From: Stictocephala bisonia
Lineage: Eukaryota; Arthropoda; Insecta; Hemiptera; Membracidae
DNA: 64,000 nt
Direction: 5' to 3'
Assembly (NCBI GenBank): GCA_035578905.1
Contig: JAQJVL010000322.1
Span: forward strand, 613,798 to 677,797
Made by a program: the position numbers and the translations under genes. The notes under the pieces are model-generated. The model saw only the letters and a program-made list of their open reading frames with translations, had not been told where the DNA came from and searched no databases. This document shows, piece after piece, positions 1 through 9,995 of this stretch. The number at the start of each line of letters is the position of its first letter. The stretch's first letter is position 1.

Positions 1-66
1 CATATGACACTATTCTTGGTATACTATGCAAACTTTGAATGAAGAATATTTTAATTGAATTGAAAA

Positions 67-245
67 AAGCCCTGGCTGTTGGGCTATTAATAAATTGCCC
101 TTTCTGAGGAACAGTCGAACTCAGATAGTAACCAGACTACACTCATCCACACTCATCCTACACTCATCTAACCGTTCATATTCGCCTTAAAATACCAACA
201 TCGTTGTGTCGGCGTCTCATATATAAATAAAAAAAATAAAAAAAA
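67..245 (+). repeat. 3' end of a non-LTR retroelement or SINE (copy 1)
   Basis: This stretch, from ccctggctgttggg to gtgtcggcgtctcat, recurs with few changes at 55884-56031. Here it ends in an A-rich tail (ataaataaaaaaaataaa), while the second copy ends in a short tandem tail. A shared 3' end with a variable simple-sequence tail and a variable 5' end is the signature of a target-primed retroelement. It interrupts the inverted repeat unit described next. The family is not identified. Confidence 0.55.
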
Positions 246-2020
246 AAATAAAATAGTAATTTATTTGATGATTTTCTGTTTTATGTTAAATATTTATTGT
301 TAGAATTTTTACTATTTGTTATTGATTTACTAAAGGTTAAACAGTTATTTGATCAATAAATTTCTATTGATTGTACTGTGGACAATTTATTATGTTTATG
401 ATGATGAAACTCGAACATACCAGTCGTAATCCAGAGGAAAGCTTAAATAATGTTAAAAATACCCGAAAACTAAAAATAAACTGAACTTAAATTTAAAGGA
501 GGAAGTATTTAAAACGCAAAAAAATTCTTTTCTACCTCTACAATCTGATTTTTTTATTTATTTTTTAATTAATCTGTTAAATTAACTGTCAATGTCGTTT
601 GTTTTCCCTTTATTTGTCTGTAATTATGGTTTTTCTGATCTTTGAGAATACTTGATTTAATCATTGAATATATTTATATTATTAAAGTTATTATTGTTTG
701 TTAACGTTTTAATTCCTTGTTGTTTCTTATATATTTATATATTGTTATTTAGTTGATCTCTTAAATAGCAGTTCTGCTAAGAGATTTATACAAGCTGCAA
801 TGTAAATGTAATATCAAGAAAACAATTAACAATTTTTGAATTTCAACACTTTTAAAAAAAATTAGTTAAAATAAATATATACCATATGTTTCAAATTAAA
901 TCATATGCAACAACATAGAAAGGCCAAAGGCAGTAAAATTGTAGACGATGCCATTCTTAGTGTTACCTTCTTCATTCACTGCATCTGACTTACTCCTACC
1001 AGTCTATCTGCTGGCCAAATCTTGACGAACATGGTTCAGTTAGTTTCTTTCTTTGTTCTCTAAGAGTCCTGCTCCACTTTTGTGGTGGTTGTATACCGAA
1101 GTTATTAATCCTACATAGGTATCGTACGAATGTTGACAGGTTGTTAGGTATTGTTTTACTCTAAATTAGTTGTTTATCATGGCAAATGTCTGTCCAAACA
1201 GCAGTGCTTCAGTTTCTTTTTCTTTTAGTGTAATTATCATTGTTGTATAATTTTTATTAAATTTCAAGACTTAAAAGAAAAAATATGTCAGATATACGTA
1301 AAATACCTAGAAGCGAGAAAATACTTTTTAATAGGGTCTTATGGGACTCAGGATCACTGACATTTGTAATATAAGCTAAAAAATGTATTAACAATTGATC
1401 TTCAAATTTTTTGTTGTATATTAGTGATTTTTATTAATCAATTATCAATCTATTAAGTGTGTTTGTAAAGTTTATTGACTGCATAAAATTTACAGATTAC
1501 CCAAGTATTGATATCCTAAGCATCTTACTCATACGCGATACCAATCTAGGGTTAATAATAATACTGATCCAAACTTCTAATAATTGGACCATTGAGAGAA
1601 AGGACAGCACTAGACAAATCTAGTTTTAATCCTAGGTGTGTGGTAATGGTACATAACTGAATTATGATGCCCTTTTTTGAATTTGAAAGCTATTTTAGAA
1701 AAAAATCATAAAAATACCAAATATGAATACAGTATTAAATGTAGCATTCCAGAGCATATTAAATGTTTTACTTAGAATAGGATTCAATATTTGGTAGAAT
1801 ACTGTAAAAAGGAAGGCTGTCCAATTTTGGATGTAGTAAACAAATCCTTCTCACAAGAAGTGCCTACATTTAAAATATAAAAATACGCCCTCTGCAGAAG
1901 GGCCATATCAAGAAAACATTGTAAATATCTCTTATTTTTTTATTCACAAAAATAATGAAAAAATAGTACTGGCCAAACTGAAACACAGTCTTGAAATTAA
2001 AACCTACTTCCAAAATGTTA

Positions 2021-2077
2021 ATATGGACTTAACTAATACACTTATATCACATATAAGTGTATTAGTTAAGTCCATAT
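2021..2077. repeat. Perfect 27-bp-arm inverted repeat (snap-back hairpin)
   Basis: A 27-base left arm (2021-2047), a 3-base loop cac (2048-2050) and an exactly complementary right arm (2051-2077). The paralogous units contain only one arm here (for example 43552-43576), so the second arm was made by local fold-back copying in this unit. Confidence 0.9.
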
Positions 2078-2648
2078 ACTGTACTGTACTTATATCACAT
2101 ATAAATAGAGGATGGTCATACAGTGCCAAACTTCTCTAAACATTAGCACACAATTTGATGTTCACAGTACAATTGGGGCCATAAACTTACTTACAGTGGT
2201 TAAACCACTGCACTTTCACAAACCCCACTCCAAGTGGTTGTAGAGATTCAATAAGCTCACAAATTGAATGCCTCATAATCTGAATGCTACACTTAATGCT
2301 CAAAATCATGCAACCACTTTTGACAATACCATACAGACAGTTTGGGTATGATGGCATAATGATAATCACATGGTTACCTATTTCAATCTTACATCAGTCA
2401 TTTGTCCAAAAATAATACAGTTCATTTTTTAGTTAATAAATAATGTCATTAATATTTAATTCCTGATGACATACAGTAAATTTTGATGCTTTCAAGCATT
2501 TATTATAATGAAACGTAAAATAATACTTTTTACTTTTATTGCAGTATAAAGTAAAATAATACTGTAACTGTAGGTGAAAATTTGTTATTGATAAACTTAG
2601 AATTATAAATATTTTTTAAATACTTTTTGATATATAGTTAAATTTTAC

Positions 2649-2700
2649 CTTTTGTAATATTGGTTTCTCTTCAACACGTCTTCATCTTTCAAGCGTTAAA
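2649..2700 (-). pseudogene. Degenerate exon B remnant in the inverted unit
   Basis: On the minus strand this matches the last part of exon B (the codons for KRLKEE...EEKPILQK) followed by a GTAAAA donor. About 4 bases are missing in the middle, which breaks the frame that the four right-hand copies keep. The 5' half of the exon is absent: similarity is lost in an A-rich stretch at about 2700. It is probably not a functional exon. Confidence 0.7.
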
Positions 2701-2864
2701 AAAAATTTAAAGTAAGGCTACCACAACAGCCCTAGTTGAGATCACAACGTGCATATCCCTGAATCCCTCACATTTTAGAATAGTAAATAAATAGATACTT
2801 ACGTTATAAACATTGTTCGTCTGATTAACTATACCGTTACACTGTTACACTTCGTAAATGACAG
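2701..2864. other. Short unassigned spacer
   Basis: Sequence between the truncated inverted unit and the TA duplication of the next transposon. No ORF, repeat or motif was recognised. Confidence 0.5.
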
Positions 2865-2866
2865 TA

Positions 2867-4979
2867 TAGTCTGTGAGGCCACTAAAGGACTCTGAGGGAT
2901 TAACTTTCCCTCCACCAACGCACGCACACTCACCGGCAGGGGCGCAACAGGCCCGACCTACCCCTCGCGGCTAGTCAATTACTTACCCAGTAGAGAGCCT
3001 ACTACAAAATAATAACTTTGTGATGTAAAAGTTTTTTGTTGTCGTTTTAATTTTTTCTGTGATATCCATAAAATTTTGAGTCAAACGACACCAAATACGA
3101 TATAATTACCATGATTTTTAAATATTCAAACAACAATCATTCTAATCATGAACCCAAAGATAAACGAAATAGTACTGTATATCGTTCGGTATACACCAAA
3201 TAAAATATTTAAATAAATAAATGGTAAAACATGATAGGTTTCGTTATTAGTAGACGTTGATGGAACCTTGGTTACAAGTACGTTAAAAAAATACAAAAAT
3301 TAATAATGCTACAAAATTTTACATTTATTAATCATTAGTTTCTTAACCTGTGCTCCCAATTTACACTCGTAAGTTTATGCTATATGCTATAATCACAATA
3401 TTACAATATTAACCTTTTGCCCTTCCCCAGTGGTTTAGTTAATGTCCCCTTTACGCTGTCATCAGTCCAGCCTTTATCGTTGGTCAAGTTTGCATTGAGC
3501 CAAGTTTCATCTAAAAAAATTACTTTGTTCATATCTACATTGTGAATTTTTCTAAGAAACTGGCATCTCAGTAGGGCAACCGATGGTTTCTCCATCAAAC
3601 ATTTCCTACTGTTTAACGTTTTGTACACAAACCCTATTGATTTCAACACTTTGCGAAGTGACCAACTACTGCCATGAAATAAATCAGCATCTTTCAGAGA
3701 AATCAGAAGTTTTCTGAGAACCGGCACCTCTTTTCTTTCGTAATATCCTAAAATGTGCCGATGAATAGCTGATTTCTGAAAATCATCTAAATCTGTTTTG
3801 TATTTTTTAGTTTGTGACTCACGATTCTTTTTTGGTGTTCGGATGAGTGTCCGGCTTCTCTTAGTGGTAGATGTCTCTTCTTCCTCGTCGATACCATCTG
3901 TTGAAGTTTCAAGTTGGGTTAAATCACTATCTTCACCTCCTGTGGCCTTCACTGCTTCTGTAAGCTGGCTGTTGATGCGGCGAACAGTCCTATAAGGAAC
4001 TTTACAAGCACTTGATACTCTCTCAAGAACTTTTCTCACATCCATAATTGGTCCCATATTATTTTTTTCTAAATAAAAATATTCTATAACAGACGCCACA
4101 ATAGTCCTAGCTTGAGTATGCAAAATTTCCCTCTTTCCAGACGACATCGTAAACTGTAACCAATTTTCTTATAATAGAAAAAAATATCATTTGTTAAACA
4201 CAGCACTGTTAATGACGGAACCTCACTGGAGCTACGACTCGCTATAAACTGGCACTTGTAGCACCCACTGAAATTCACAAACAACTGTATATCTGACGAC
4301 TCGAAATTGGTGTTATCTAGAGACGCTTGTTACTTTGAACCCTGAGTCATTGTCAGTGACTCACAGAATAGCCAAACTGGGGGTTGAGTCATAAGAAAAT
4401 GTGTAAATATCTGAAAACCTCATTAGCAGCTTTGGCTACAGATAATGTCTAACTGCATGGATTCAATAGTGAGTCGACATTCAAATGTTTAATATTGATT
4501 GACATTATTTGATGTTTACTTATTTAGACAATACGTAAACCATGACGTGTAAATGACGATGTTTAATTCAATCAATTTCATACACTATCCGTGTTTCGAT
4601 TATTAGCTATTATTAATACTTTGCCTGTTATTTTAAATATAAACAAAAAAAGTAAAATTTATCTTGAAAAAAAATTAGAATATTAATGTCTTTGTTTAAT
4701 TTTTGGAGGTGGTGCTCCATTTAATGCTATCTATATCATGTTTGGGCTACTTTTTTTCGCCTTTTTTTTACTGATTTCGAAAAGAAACAGCTCAAAAAGC
4801 TACAACTACAAACGTAAATGTATCAACCACATAGTAAATGTTTATATGGCTATTATGAAGGGTCGAGTTCCAGTTAGGACGGCGCGTGAGTATCACAAAG
4901 AACGCCCCTTTGTCTGTGGTGTGAGTGTGTGTGTGAGGGCTGCTAATCCCTCAGAGTCCATCGCTGCCCTCACGACCTA
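2867..4979 (-). mobile_element. Tc1/mariner-superfamily (IS630-like) element with long TIRs
   Basis: The element is bounded by TA dinucleotides (2865-2866 and 4980-4981), the standard target duplication of this superfamily. The ends are imperfect inverted repeats of about 90 bp: tagtctgtgagg on the left against taggtcgtgagg on the complement of the right. Further in they share the exact block ggactctgagggatta, then ccctc, acactcac and ggggcg. It is 2113 bp long and encodes one transposase fragment on the minus strand. The part that should hold the rest of the catalytic domain (2960-3400) is AT-rich and non-coding, so the copy is defective. Confidence 0.8.
3401..4147 (-). CDS. Truncated Tc1/mariner-type (DDE) transposase
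   Basis: A 248-residue protein starting at an ATG 830 bases inside the right TIR. Residues 1-75 look like a helix-turn-helix region (KVPYRTVRRINSQL). An acidic then basic linker follows (about 75-115, with DEEEE and KKNRES). Residues 120-200 form a second helical DNA-binding segment, and the start of the catalytic RNase H-like fold is at 209-217 (KVIFLDETWL), with the first catalytic Asp in LDET. The ORF ends about 30 residues later, so the second and third acidic residues are missing. Family members normally run well past 350 residues. It could not transpose alone but may still bind DNA. Assignment to the superfamily is firm from TA duplication plus the LDETW motif; the subfamily is not determined. 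Confidence 0.8.
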   Translation of the reverse strand: MSSGKREILHTQARTIVASVIEYFYLEKNNMGPIMDVRKVLERVSSACKVPYRTVRRINSQLTEAVKATGGEDSDLTQLETSTDGIDEEEETSTTKRSRTLIRTPKKNRESQTKKYKTDLDDFQKSAIHRHILGYYERKEVPVLRKLLISLKDADLFHGSSWSLRKVLKSIGFVYKTLNSRKCLMEKPSVALLRCQFLRKIHNVDMNKVIFLDETWLNANLTNDKGWTDDSVKGTLTKPLGKGKRLIL

Positions 4980-4981
4980 TA

Positions 4982-5159
4982 ATTGTAACATCTTTTAAAT
5001 CAATTTTAACTTTTTCTTCTCTTCTATTGTTTTATACATCGGCGTTGAGAGGCCATAGTGAAAAATATTATTTTTTTCTAAAACTCTGACTTTTAGCGTA
5101 GACCTTCTATTATACCTATGCTTCTATCATACCTCTATTATATCTATACATCATGTTTC
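4982..5159. other. Unassigned spacer before the Polinton remnant
   Basis: Pyrimidine-rich non-coding DNA with loose repeats of tatacct/tatcata. No coding potential was seen. Confidence 0.4.
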
Positions 5160-5174
5160 TTTTCAAGATTATAA

Positions 5175-6182
5175 ATGGGATCATTACTAACTACTCTATG
5201 TGACAAAACAAAATACGTTGTACACTACAGGACTCTAAAACTATACCTACAATTGGGACTTGTACTGACCAAAATCCACAGAGCTCTAAGTTTTAAACAG
5301 TCTGCCTGCCTAGTCCCATTTATCAAGTTCAATACAGAAAAAAGAAAAGAAGCTAAAAATAATTTCGAAAAAGATTTTTTTAAATTAATGAATAACGCGA
5401 CATATGGAAAGAGTTTGGAAAATGTTAGGTCGCGTATTGATTTTAAATTGGTCACTAACGAAAAGCAATTGGTTAAATGGACAGCTAGTCCCAGACTCAA
5501 AACATTCTTTGCATACAATAAAGATATCGTGGGATTGGCTTTGAAAAAACAAACAATCTTTTTAAACAGACCCATTTATGTCGGGTTCTCAGTCTTAGAA
5601 ATTTCAAAATTTATCATGTATAACTTTCATTATAATTGGGCAATTGCAAAGTACGGGAAAAACGTTAAGCTTTGCATGACCGACACAGACTCACTATTCT
5701 ACAATGTATACACTCCCGACGTTTACGCAGATATGAAAAACGAATTACATCTTTTTGATACTTCAGACTATCCACCTAGCCACCCATGCTACAGTAATGT
5801 AAATAAAAAAGTGTTAGGAAAATTTAAAGAGGAACTAAATTCCAATCCGGCTAAAGAAATAATTGGCTTGAGAGCGAAATGCTACTCTGTCCTAAATGCA
5901 GATCTAGAGGAAAAGAAGGTGGCTAAAGGCGTCCCCCAAGTCGCGATAAAAAAACAATTAAAACACGATATGTACAAAGAATGTCTGCTTAACCATCTGA
6001 CAAAAACCACATCCGCTCTAAACATCCGTAGTGAAAAACATAACCTGTACACGCAACACATTTCCAAACTATCACTTTCCCCCTTTGACGACAAACGCTA
6101 CATTTTGGAAAATGGCATAGATACACTAGCATACGGACATCACATCATCAGTAAAAAACGAGCTTTTAGAACACGATCATGA
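5175..6182 (+). CDS. Protein-primed DNA polymerase B, C-terminal third (truncated)
   Basis: A 335-residue C-terminal fragment of the Polinton replicative polymerase. Motif B lies at about residues 72-79 (LMNNATYGKS) and motif C, with the catalytic Asp pair, at about 168-173 (MTDTDSLFY). The thumb region follows, including the GLRAKCYSV and KGVP segments. The last residues (DDKRYILENGIDTLAYGHH) look like a natural C-terminus. The exonuclease domain and polymerase motif A are absent, and an in-frame stop lies just before the first ATG. The gene was therefore cut near 5170 rather than starting here, and it cannot encode an active enzyme. Downstream genes share its strand. Assignment is confident from the two palm motifs and the context. 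Confidence 0.85.
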   Translation: MGSLLTTLCDKTKYVVHYRTLKLYLQLGLVLTKIHRALSFKQSACLVPFIKFNTEKRKEAKNNFEKDFFKLMNNATYGKSLENVRSRIDFKLVTNEKQLVKWTASPRLKTFFAYNKDIVGLALKKQTIFLNRPIYVGFSVLEISKFIMYNFHYNWAIAKYGKNVKLCMTDTDSLFYNVYTPDVYADMKNELHLFDTSDYPPSHPCYSNVNKKVLGKFKEELNSNPAKEIIGLRAKCYSVLNADLEEKKVAKGVPQVAIKKQLKHDMYKECLLNHLTKTTSALNIRSEKHNLYTQHISKLSLSPFDDKRYILENGIDTLAYGHHIISKKRAFRTRS

Positions 6183-6854
6183 GTACAGTAATAAAAAACC
6201 AAAACTAAAATAAAAACATACCTTACAAAATAAACACACATTAAGAAGAAAAAAACAATTACCATATAAAAGTAAACTCATCTTAACATAAGGCGTGTAA
6301 ACATTCCTGTATCTCTAACCGCTCCATCGCCGTTATCGTATTCATTCTTATCACTAATGGCGCCAATTCCATTCCAACAGAAACATCATCGTAAAAATTT
6401 ATCGACAACCACTTAAATCAAACTAATAGTTCTAAAATACTTACCATATTGAATATTTTCTTTGTATATATGCTTTTATGTAAAAATGATGTAACCATAT
6501 ATGACAAATAAAAATAATACTACCTTTTATTCAACTAATGGTGCCTTACCCTTCAAGCAACTGTATGAATGCGGCTCTGGGGCCTGAAAACCCGTATCCA
6601 AAAGCGAATGTGGCTCTCGGGCGTAAAAACCCGTATCCAAAAGTGAATGTGGCTCTAGGGCGTAAAAACCCGTATCCAAAAGCGAATGTGTGTTGCTCGT
6701 TAGGTAAGGCTGTACAATTAGTAGGGAGGCAGTAAACTTTATTTCTATTATTTTTATGGTCAACTGCCACCGTATAGAGCGAGGTTGGGGCTCTATACAC
6801 CAAAAAAACCAAATAAATTTTTAAACTTTCCTTGAATCCGTCCATTCTTCCACT
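6183..6854 (+). repeat. Polymerase-integrase spacer with 39-bp tandem repeats (6567-6690)
   Basis: No gene was recognised in this 670-base spacer. At 6567-6690 there are three consecutive 39-bp copies plus a few bases of a fourth, each reading gaatgtggctct...ggcgtaaaaacccgtatccaaaag. The copies differ at only a few positions. The short ORFs over the array on both strands are by-products of the repeat. The last 45 bases (aaataaat near 6811, tccattc near 6841) could be a weak TATA/Inr pair for the integrase. Confidence 0.7.
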
Positions 6855-7787
6855 ATGAGTGTAAGAGAGCAGATAGCAAGGGAGCTACATGCCCCAGTCA
6901 GAAAAAAATTCCCTACTAGACCTGTAGAAGTAAAGGGAATACAAGACTTGTTCCAAGCTGACTTGGTCGAAATGATACCTTATTCTAAACAAAACCAAGG
7001 GTACAAGTACATCTTAACAATAATAAACTGTTTTAGCAAATACGCCTTTGCTGTCCCATTAAAAGATAAGACTGGCTCAGAAATCGTTAAAGCCATAACA
7101 CCCGTATTAGAGTCCAATAAAATGAAACACTTACAAACAGATGCGGGCAAAGAATTTTACAACGTAGGATTCACAAAGCTAATGAAAAAATATGGTATAA
7201 ACCATTACTCGAGCTACAGTGATAAGAAGGCGTCCATCGTAGAGCGGTTCAACCGTAGCCTTAAATCATTAATGTAGCGAAAGTTCACGGAGCAGGTAAG
7301 TATAAATGGGTCAAAATACTACCTTCTTTGTTGGAAGAATACAACACAAGAAAACATAAAACTATTGGCATGGCTCCAAGTCATGTGAACAAAAGAAATG
7401 AAAACATAGTCGGAAAAAACTAACATTTATAAAAACAGACAAATGTACAAGAAAGTGGATAAAAAGGTCCGTTTTAAAGTAGGCGACAAGGTGAGAATAA
7501 GTAAGTATAAAAAAGTATTTGACAAAGGTTACCTACCCAACTGGACTAACGAGATATTTACTGTTTACAAAGTCCAAACCACTATTCCCACAACATATCT
7601 CCTCAAAGACCATACCGGTGACGTTATTAAAGGAAGTTTCTACGAAAAAGAGCTACAGAAATCCAAAACAGACGATGTATACTTGATTGAAAAAGTACTT
7701 AGAAAGAAAGGAAACAAAGTATTAGTTAAATGGGCAGGATACGACGGTAAACACAATACATGGGTGAACAAGAAAGATTTGGTATAA
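6855..7787 (+). pseudogene. Polinton integrase with chromodomain (frameshifted)
   Basis: Retroviral-type (rve family) DDE integrase that would insert the element into host DNA. Residues 1-30 are a basic N-terminal segment. The catalytic core starts at FQADLVEM (first Asp) and continues with the second Asp in QTDAGKEF and the Glu in SIVERFNRS. The frame stops at 7275 and the downstream coding resumes in another frame at about 7290, so one indel separates core from tail. The tail (ORF 7443-7787) has a basic SH3-like integrase C-terminal region (KVGDKVRISKYKK) and a chromodomain with YLIEKVLRKKG, VKWAGY and TWV, which in related integrases steers insertion to methylated-histone chromatin. The ATG at 6855 is the first in frame and fits the core start. 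It is followed directly by the ATPase gene. Confidence 0.85.
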
Positions 7788-7814
7788 ATAAAGGTTTCCC
7801 TTACACCTTCATCC
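7783..7814 (+). promoter_or_regulatory. Core promoter of the ATPase gene (TATA + Inr)
   Basis: TATAAATA at 7783-7790 overlaps the integrase stop codon. A TCATCC initiator lies at 7809-7814, with its A about 28 bases after the start of the TATA box. The ATG at 7826 follows 15 bases later. Spacing matches the RNA polymerase II TATA-Inr distance. Confidence 0.55.
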
Positions 7815-7825
7815 ATAACCCAACA

Positions 7826-8490
7826 ATGCGTGTTATTGAACAGGACACAAAGCTACCTGTCGAAAACGCACAGGTAGTGGCATTAAACATGGTCCATTAT
7901 TACCATCCACTATAAGGTGCATAGTGGCTGGACCTAGTAATTGTGGTAAAACGAACGTTGTTTTCAACATGCTGTTCGATCCAAACGGATTAAGGTTTGA
8001 AAATGTTTACATTTTCTCAAAGTCCTTACATCAACCTAAGTATCAATTTTTAAAAAGTGTTTTACCCAAGGAAATTGGATACTTTATATTCGATGAAAAT
8101 ACTAAAGTCTTACCACCTAAAGAAGCTAAATCTAACTCTATAATGATCTTTGACGACATTGCGTGTGAAAAACACGATAATATACGCAACTACTTTACCA
8201 TGGGTCGACATAACAACATTGATTGCTTCTACATAGGACAATCCTACAGTAGGATACCCAAACAATTAGTAAGAGATAATACAAACCTGATTATTTTATT
8301 CAAACAGGACGAAACAAATCTCAAACATGTGTACAACGACCATGTAAATACCGACATGACCTTTGAAAAGTTTAAAGAAATGTGCGCTTTAGCTTGGAAA
8401 GACAAGTATAGTTTTATCTGTATTAGTAAGGACTGTGAATCAGATAAAGGGAGATACAGAGTTGGCTTTGACAAGTTTCTAGCCTCGTAA
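7826..8490 (+). pseudogene. FtsK/HerA-like genome-packaging ATPase (one frameshift)
   Basis: A32-like packaging motor that in related virus-like elements pumps DNA into capsids. The ATG at 7826 opens a 28-codon frame (MRVIEQDTKL...). It stops at about 7912, and the coding continues in another frame from about 7905 to 8490, so a single-base indel divides it. Walker A is GPSNCGKT (about residues 3-10 of the second frame), Walker B is IMIFDDI (about 77-83), and GRHNNIDCFYIGQSY is the sensor-like segment (about 97-111). Total length, about 220 residues, is normal for the family. It has its own TATA/Inr promoter and sits 38 bases after the integrase. Confidence 0.85.
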
Positions 8491-8526
8491 TATAAATACG
8501 GCCTACTTTAATTTTTAACAACAGTT
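8491..8526 (+). promoter_or_regulatory. Core promoter of the unknown-protein gene (TATA + Inr)
   Basis: TATAAATA at 8491-8498 starts on the base after the ATPase stop codon. ACAGTTAG at 8521-8528 is a good initiator match about 32 bases from the TATA start. The first ATG (8592) is 69 bases further on. Confidence 0.5.
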
Positions 8527-8591
8527 AGCGACAGGTCCCTGTGTGATCCACAACTAGAACAAACTTTGTAAAGTTGTATTCATTTACAAAC

Positions 8592-9567
8592 ATGCCACGA
8601 AACAGTAAACATCAATACCTTATGAGAAGAATTATACAGCTACAAGACGCTGTCCGTCGCAAGTACCGCGCCTTCAAGTTGGGGAACACGTATACCGAGC
8701 AAACGTTGGAAAAACAATACAAACCAATTTTGACTGAACTTAGAAACTGAACAGATATAAAAAACGAACCAAAGGAGGAGCCTATGGAACTCAGTGCGGA
8801 CGAGCAGGATAACTTTAAGCCAGACTATATGTCAACACCTAGAGGACCGTCACTTATTCAAGATACACAAGTGTTTGAAACATCGTCTCCCCCTCCACCC
8901 TCGGTTAGTCAATTAATACAAAGCCCGCAAAGTTTCACGAGGCTTCACAGTACGTTTCAGAGACATTTAACGCACCTATTACACAGAAATACATGTTAAA
9001 ACTCTTAAAAGACGAAGCTGGTGTTAAGAATAAAATGGACAACATATACGGGCCGCATATAGACGATGATACATTAATGGTGGGTAATCAACCGCTTACA
9101 TTCGACAACGAAGGAAACATTCACTTGAACAATGTACAATACAGAGGAACCGAAGGCCTTTACGAACTATTATTTAAAAAAGGCAACCCGATGAAAAGTT
9201 ATACACACAAGATGATTTGGACGCTTATAAAGATATGCTGATAAAAACAAATGCGCATAAAAAAGGTTACTTATCTCATAATCACATTAACCGACCGACA
9301 AAGTCCATAAAATATAAAAACATAATTTCTGTATTATTCCCCAAACAGATGTACGGTAAAGGGCTAAAAGACTTTGGATCACGTGACATTTCCTATTGGG
9401 ACAATCCAAACGAATTATGTGACAGATTAAAACTAATTATAGATTCGACAGAGGCTGGAAATGGTAACCATAGGAACGAAATTCAAAACATAATCGAGGA
9501 ATTAAAAGAAGCTAAAGTCATATCAGGAGCCGGTAATAGTCGTTACAAAGCATTAATCGGTTTATAA
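8592..9567 (+). pseudogene. Conserved Polinton protein of unknown function (stop and two frameshifts)
   Basis: One protein of about 325 residues is spread over pieces at 8592-8747, 8751-about 8935, about 8935-9180 and about 9180-9567. The first join is an in-frame TGA at 8748. The second and third are frame changes near 8937 and 9180. Seen in order: a basic helical N-terminus (MPRNSKHQY..., ending in KQYKPILTELRN), an acidic Ser/Pro-rich linker (KEEPMELSADE, SSPPPPSVSQ), and a conserved C-terminal region with GTEGLYELLFKK, YKDMLIKTNAHKKGY, YKNIISVLF and a terminal helix NEIQNIIEELKEAKVI. The C-terminal part resembles a domain of unknown function (I believe DUF8207) common in arthropod and cnidarian Polinton-like loci. 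Its position between packaging and structural genes suggests a virion or assembly role, but this is inference. Confidence 0.6.
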
Positions 9568-9955
9568 TTTAGGTTCATTACATCCTGAAAATTATATAGG
9601 AAAGAATATACAGTTGGTAATATTTGTGATAACAGTTGACCTTTGAGGTTAATGTTATATTATTTGCTAAATCAGCTCCACACGGGCGCTCCACGTGCAT
9701 ATCAATCACATGATAACTTAGAGGCTAAGTTTAGTGATATCAAACAGCAATATATGCATTTACTCTAGAATCTGACCATATTTCGTCTGTTAGTAAACAA
9801 AACAAAAGAATTATTGGGTTATCATGTACGTGTGATTGGGGATACGTCACGTACACAGACAATTGTCATTATAGGGAAATGTAATTAAACGGAAGAAACA
9901 AATATACATATTTTCTAAATACAGACTTATGTATAAAAAAGTATGTCTATACGTA
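9568..9955 (+). other. Intergenic spacer upstream of the fibre-like gene
   Basis: AT-rich spacer with no ORF. It contains scattered tacgtgtg/cacgtac motifs near 9828-9852 (gtacgtgtgattggggatacgtcacgtacac), a loose inverted repeat that might be a regulatory site for the divergent-looking gap between early and late gene blocks. That function is inferred only. Confidence 0.3.
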
Positions 9956-9990
9956 TATATATAAACAGACACAGTTTGCTTTCATCAGTT
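9956..9990 (+). promoter_or_regulatory. Core promoter of the fibre-like gene (TATA + Inr)
   Basis: TATATAAA lies at about 9957-9964 and the arthropod initiator TCAGTT at 9985-9990 (A at 9987, about 30 bases from the TATA start). The ATG follows at 9996. This is the clearest TATA-Inr pair in the element. Confidence 0.65.
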
Positions 9991-9995
9991 AGACT

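Larger units (their letters stand above)
246..2700 (-). repeat. Inverted, truncated copy of the 4.6-kb exon-bearing unit
   Basis: Read on the minus strand, this region follows the order of the unit at 42908-45260. It starts with the 3' half of exon B, then the downstream intron, the gcactgctgtttggacagac block (complement near 1200) and the catatggtttaatttgaaac block (near 890). It ends in the segment equivalent to 45100-45260. It diverges more from the right-hand copies than they do from each other and has small deletions. It stops at about 2700, inside exon B. The inverted orientation 36 kb away from the direct array suggests an old inversion or dispersed duplication, unless a misassembly across the gap or the low-quality block is responsible. 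Confidence 0.8.

Noticed and set aside
2187..2369. 60-codon ORF in the inverted unit, similar in all units
   Set aside because: The similarity is part of the whole duplicated unit. Equivalent positions in other copies have frame differences, and no splice signals frame it.
4738..4998. 86-codon plus-strand ORF
   Set aside because: Runs into the right TIR of the Tc1/mariner element and has a low-complexity hydrophobic start.
6527..6845. Repetitive short proteins encoded by the 39-bp array (both strands)
   Set aside because: A 39-bp unit is divisible by three, so every frame stays open by default; there is no independent sign of coding.
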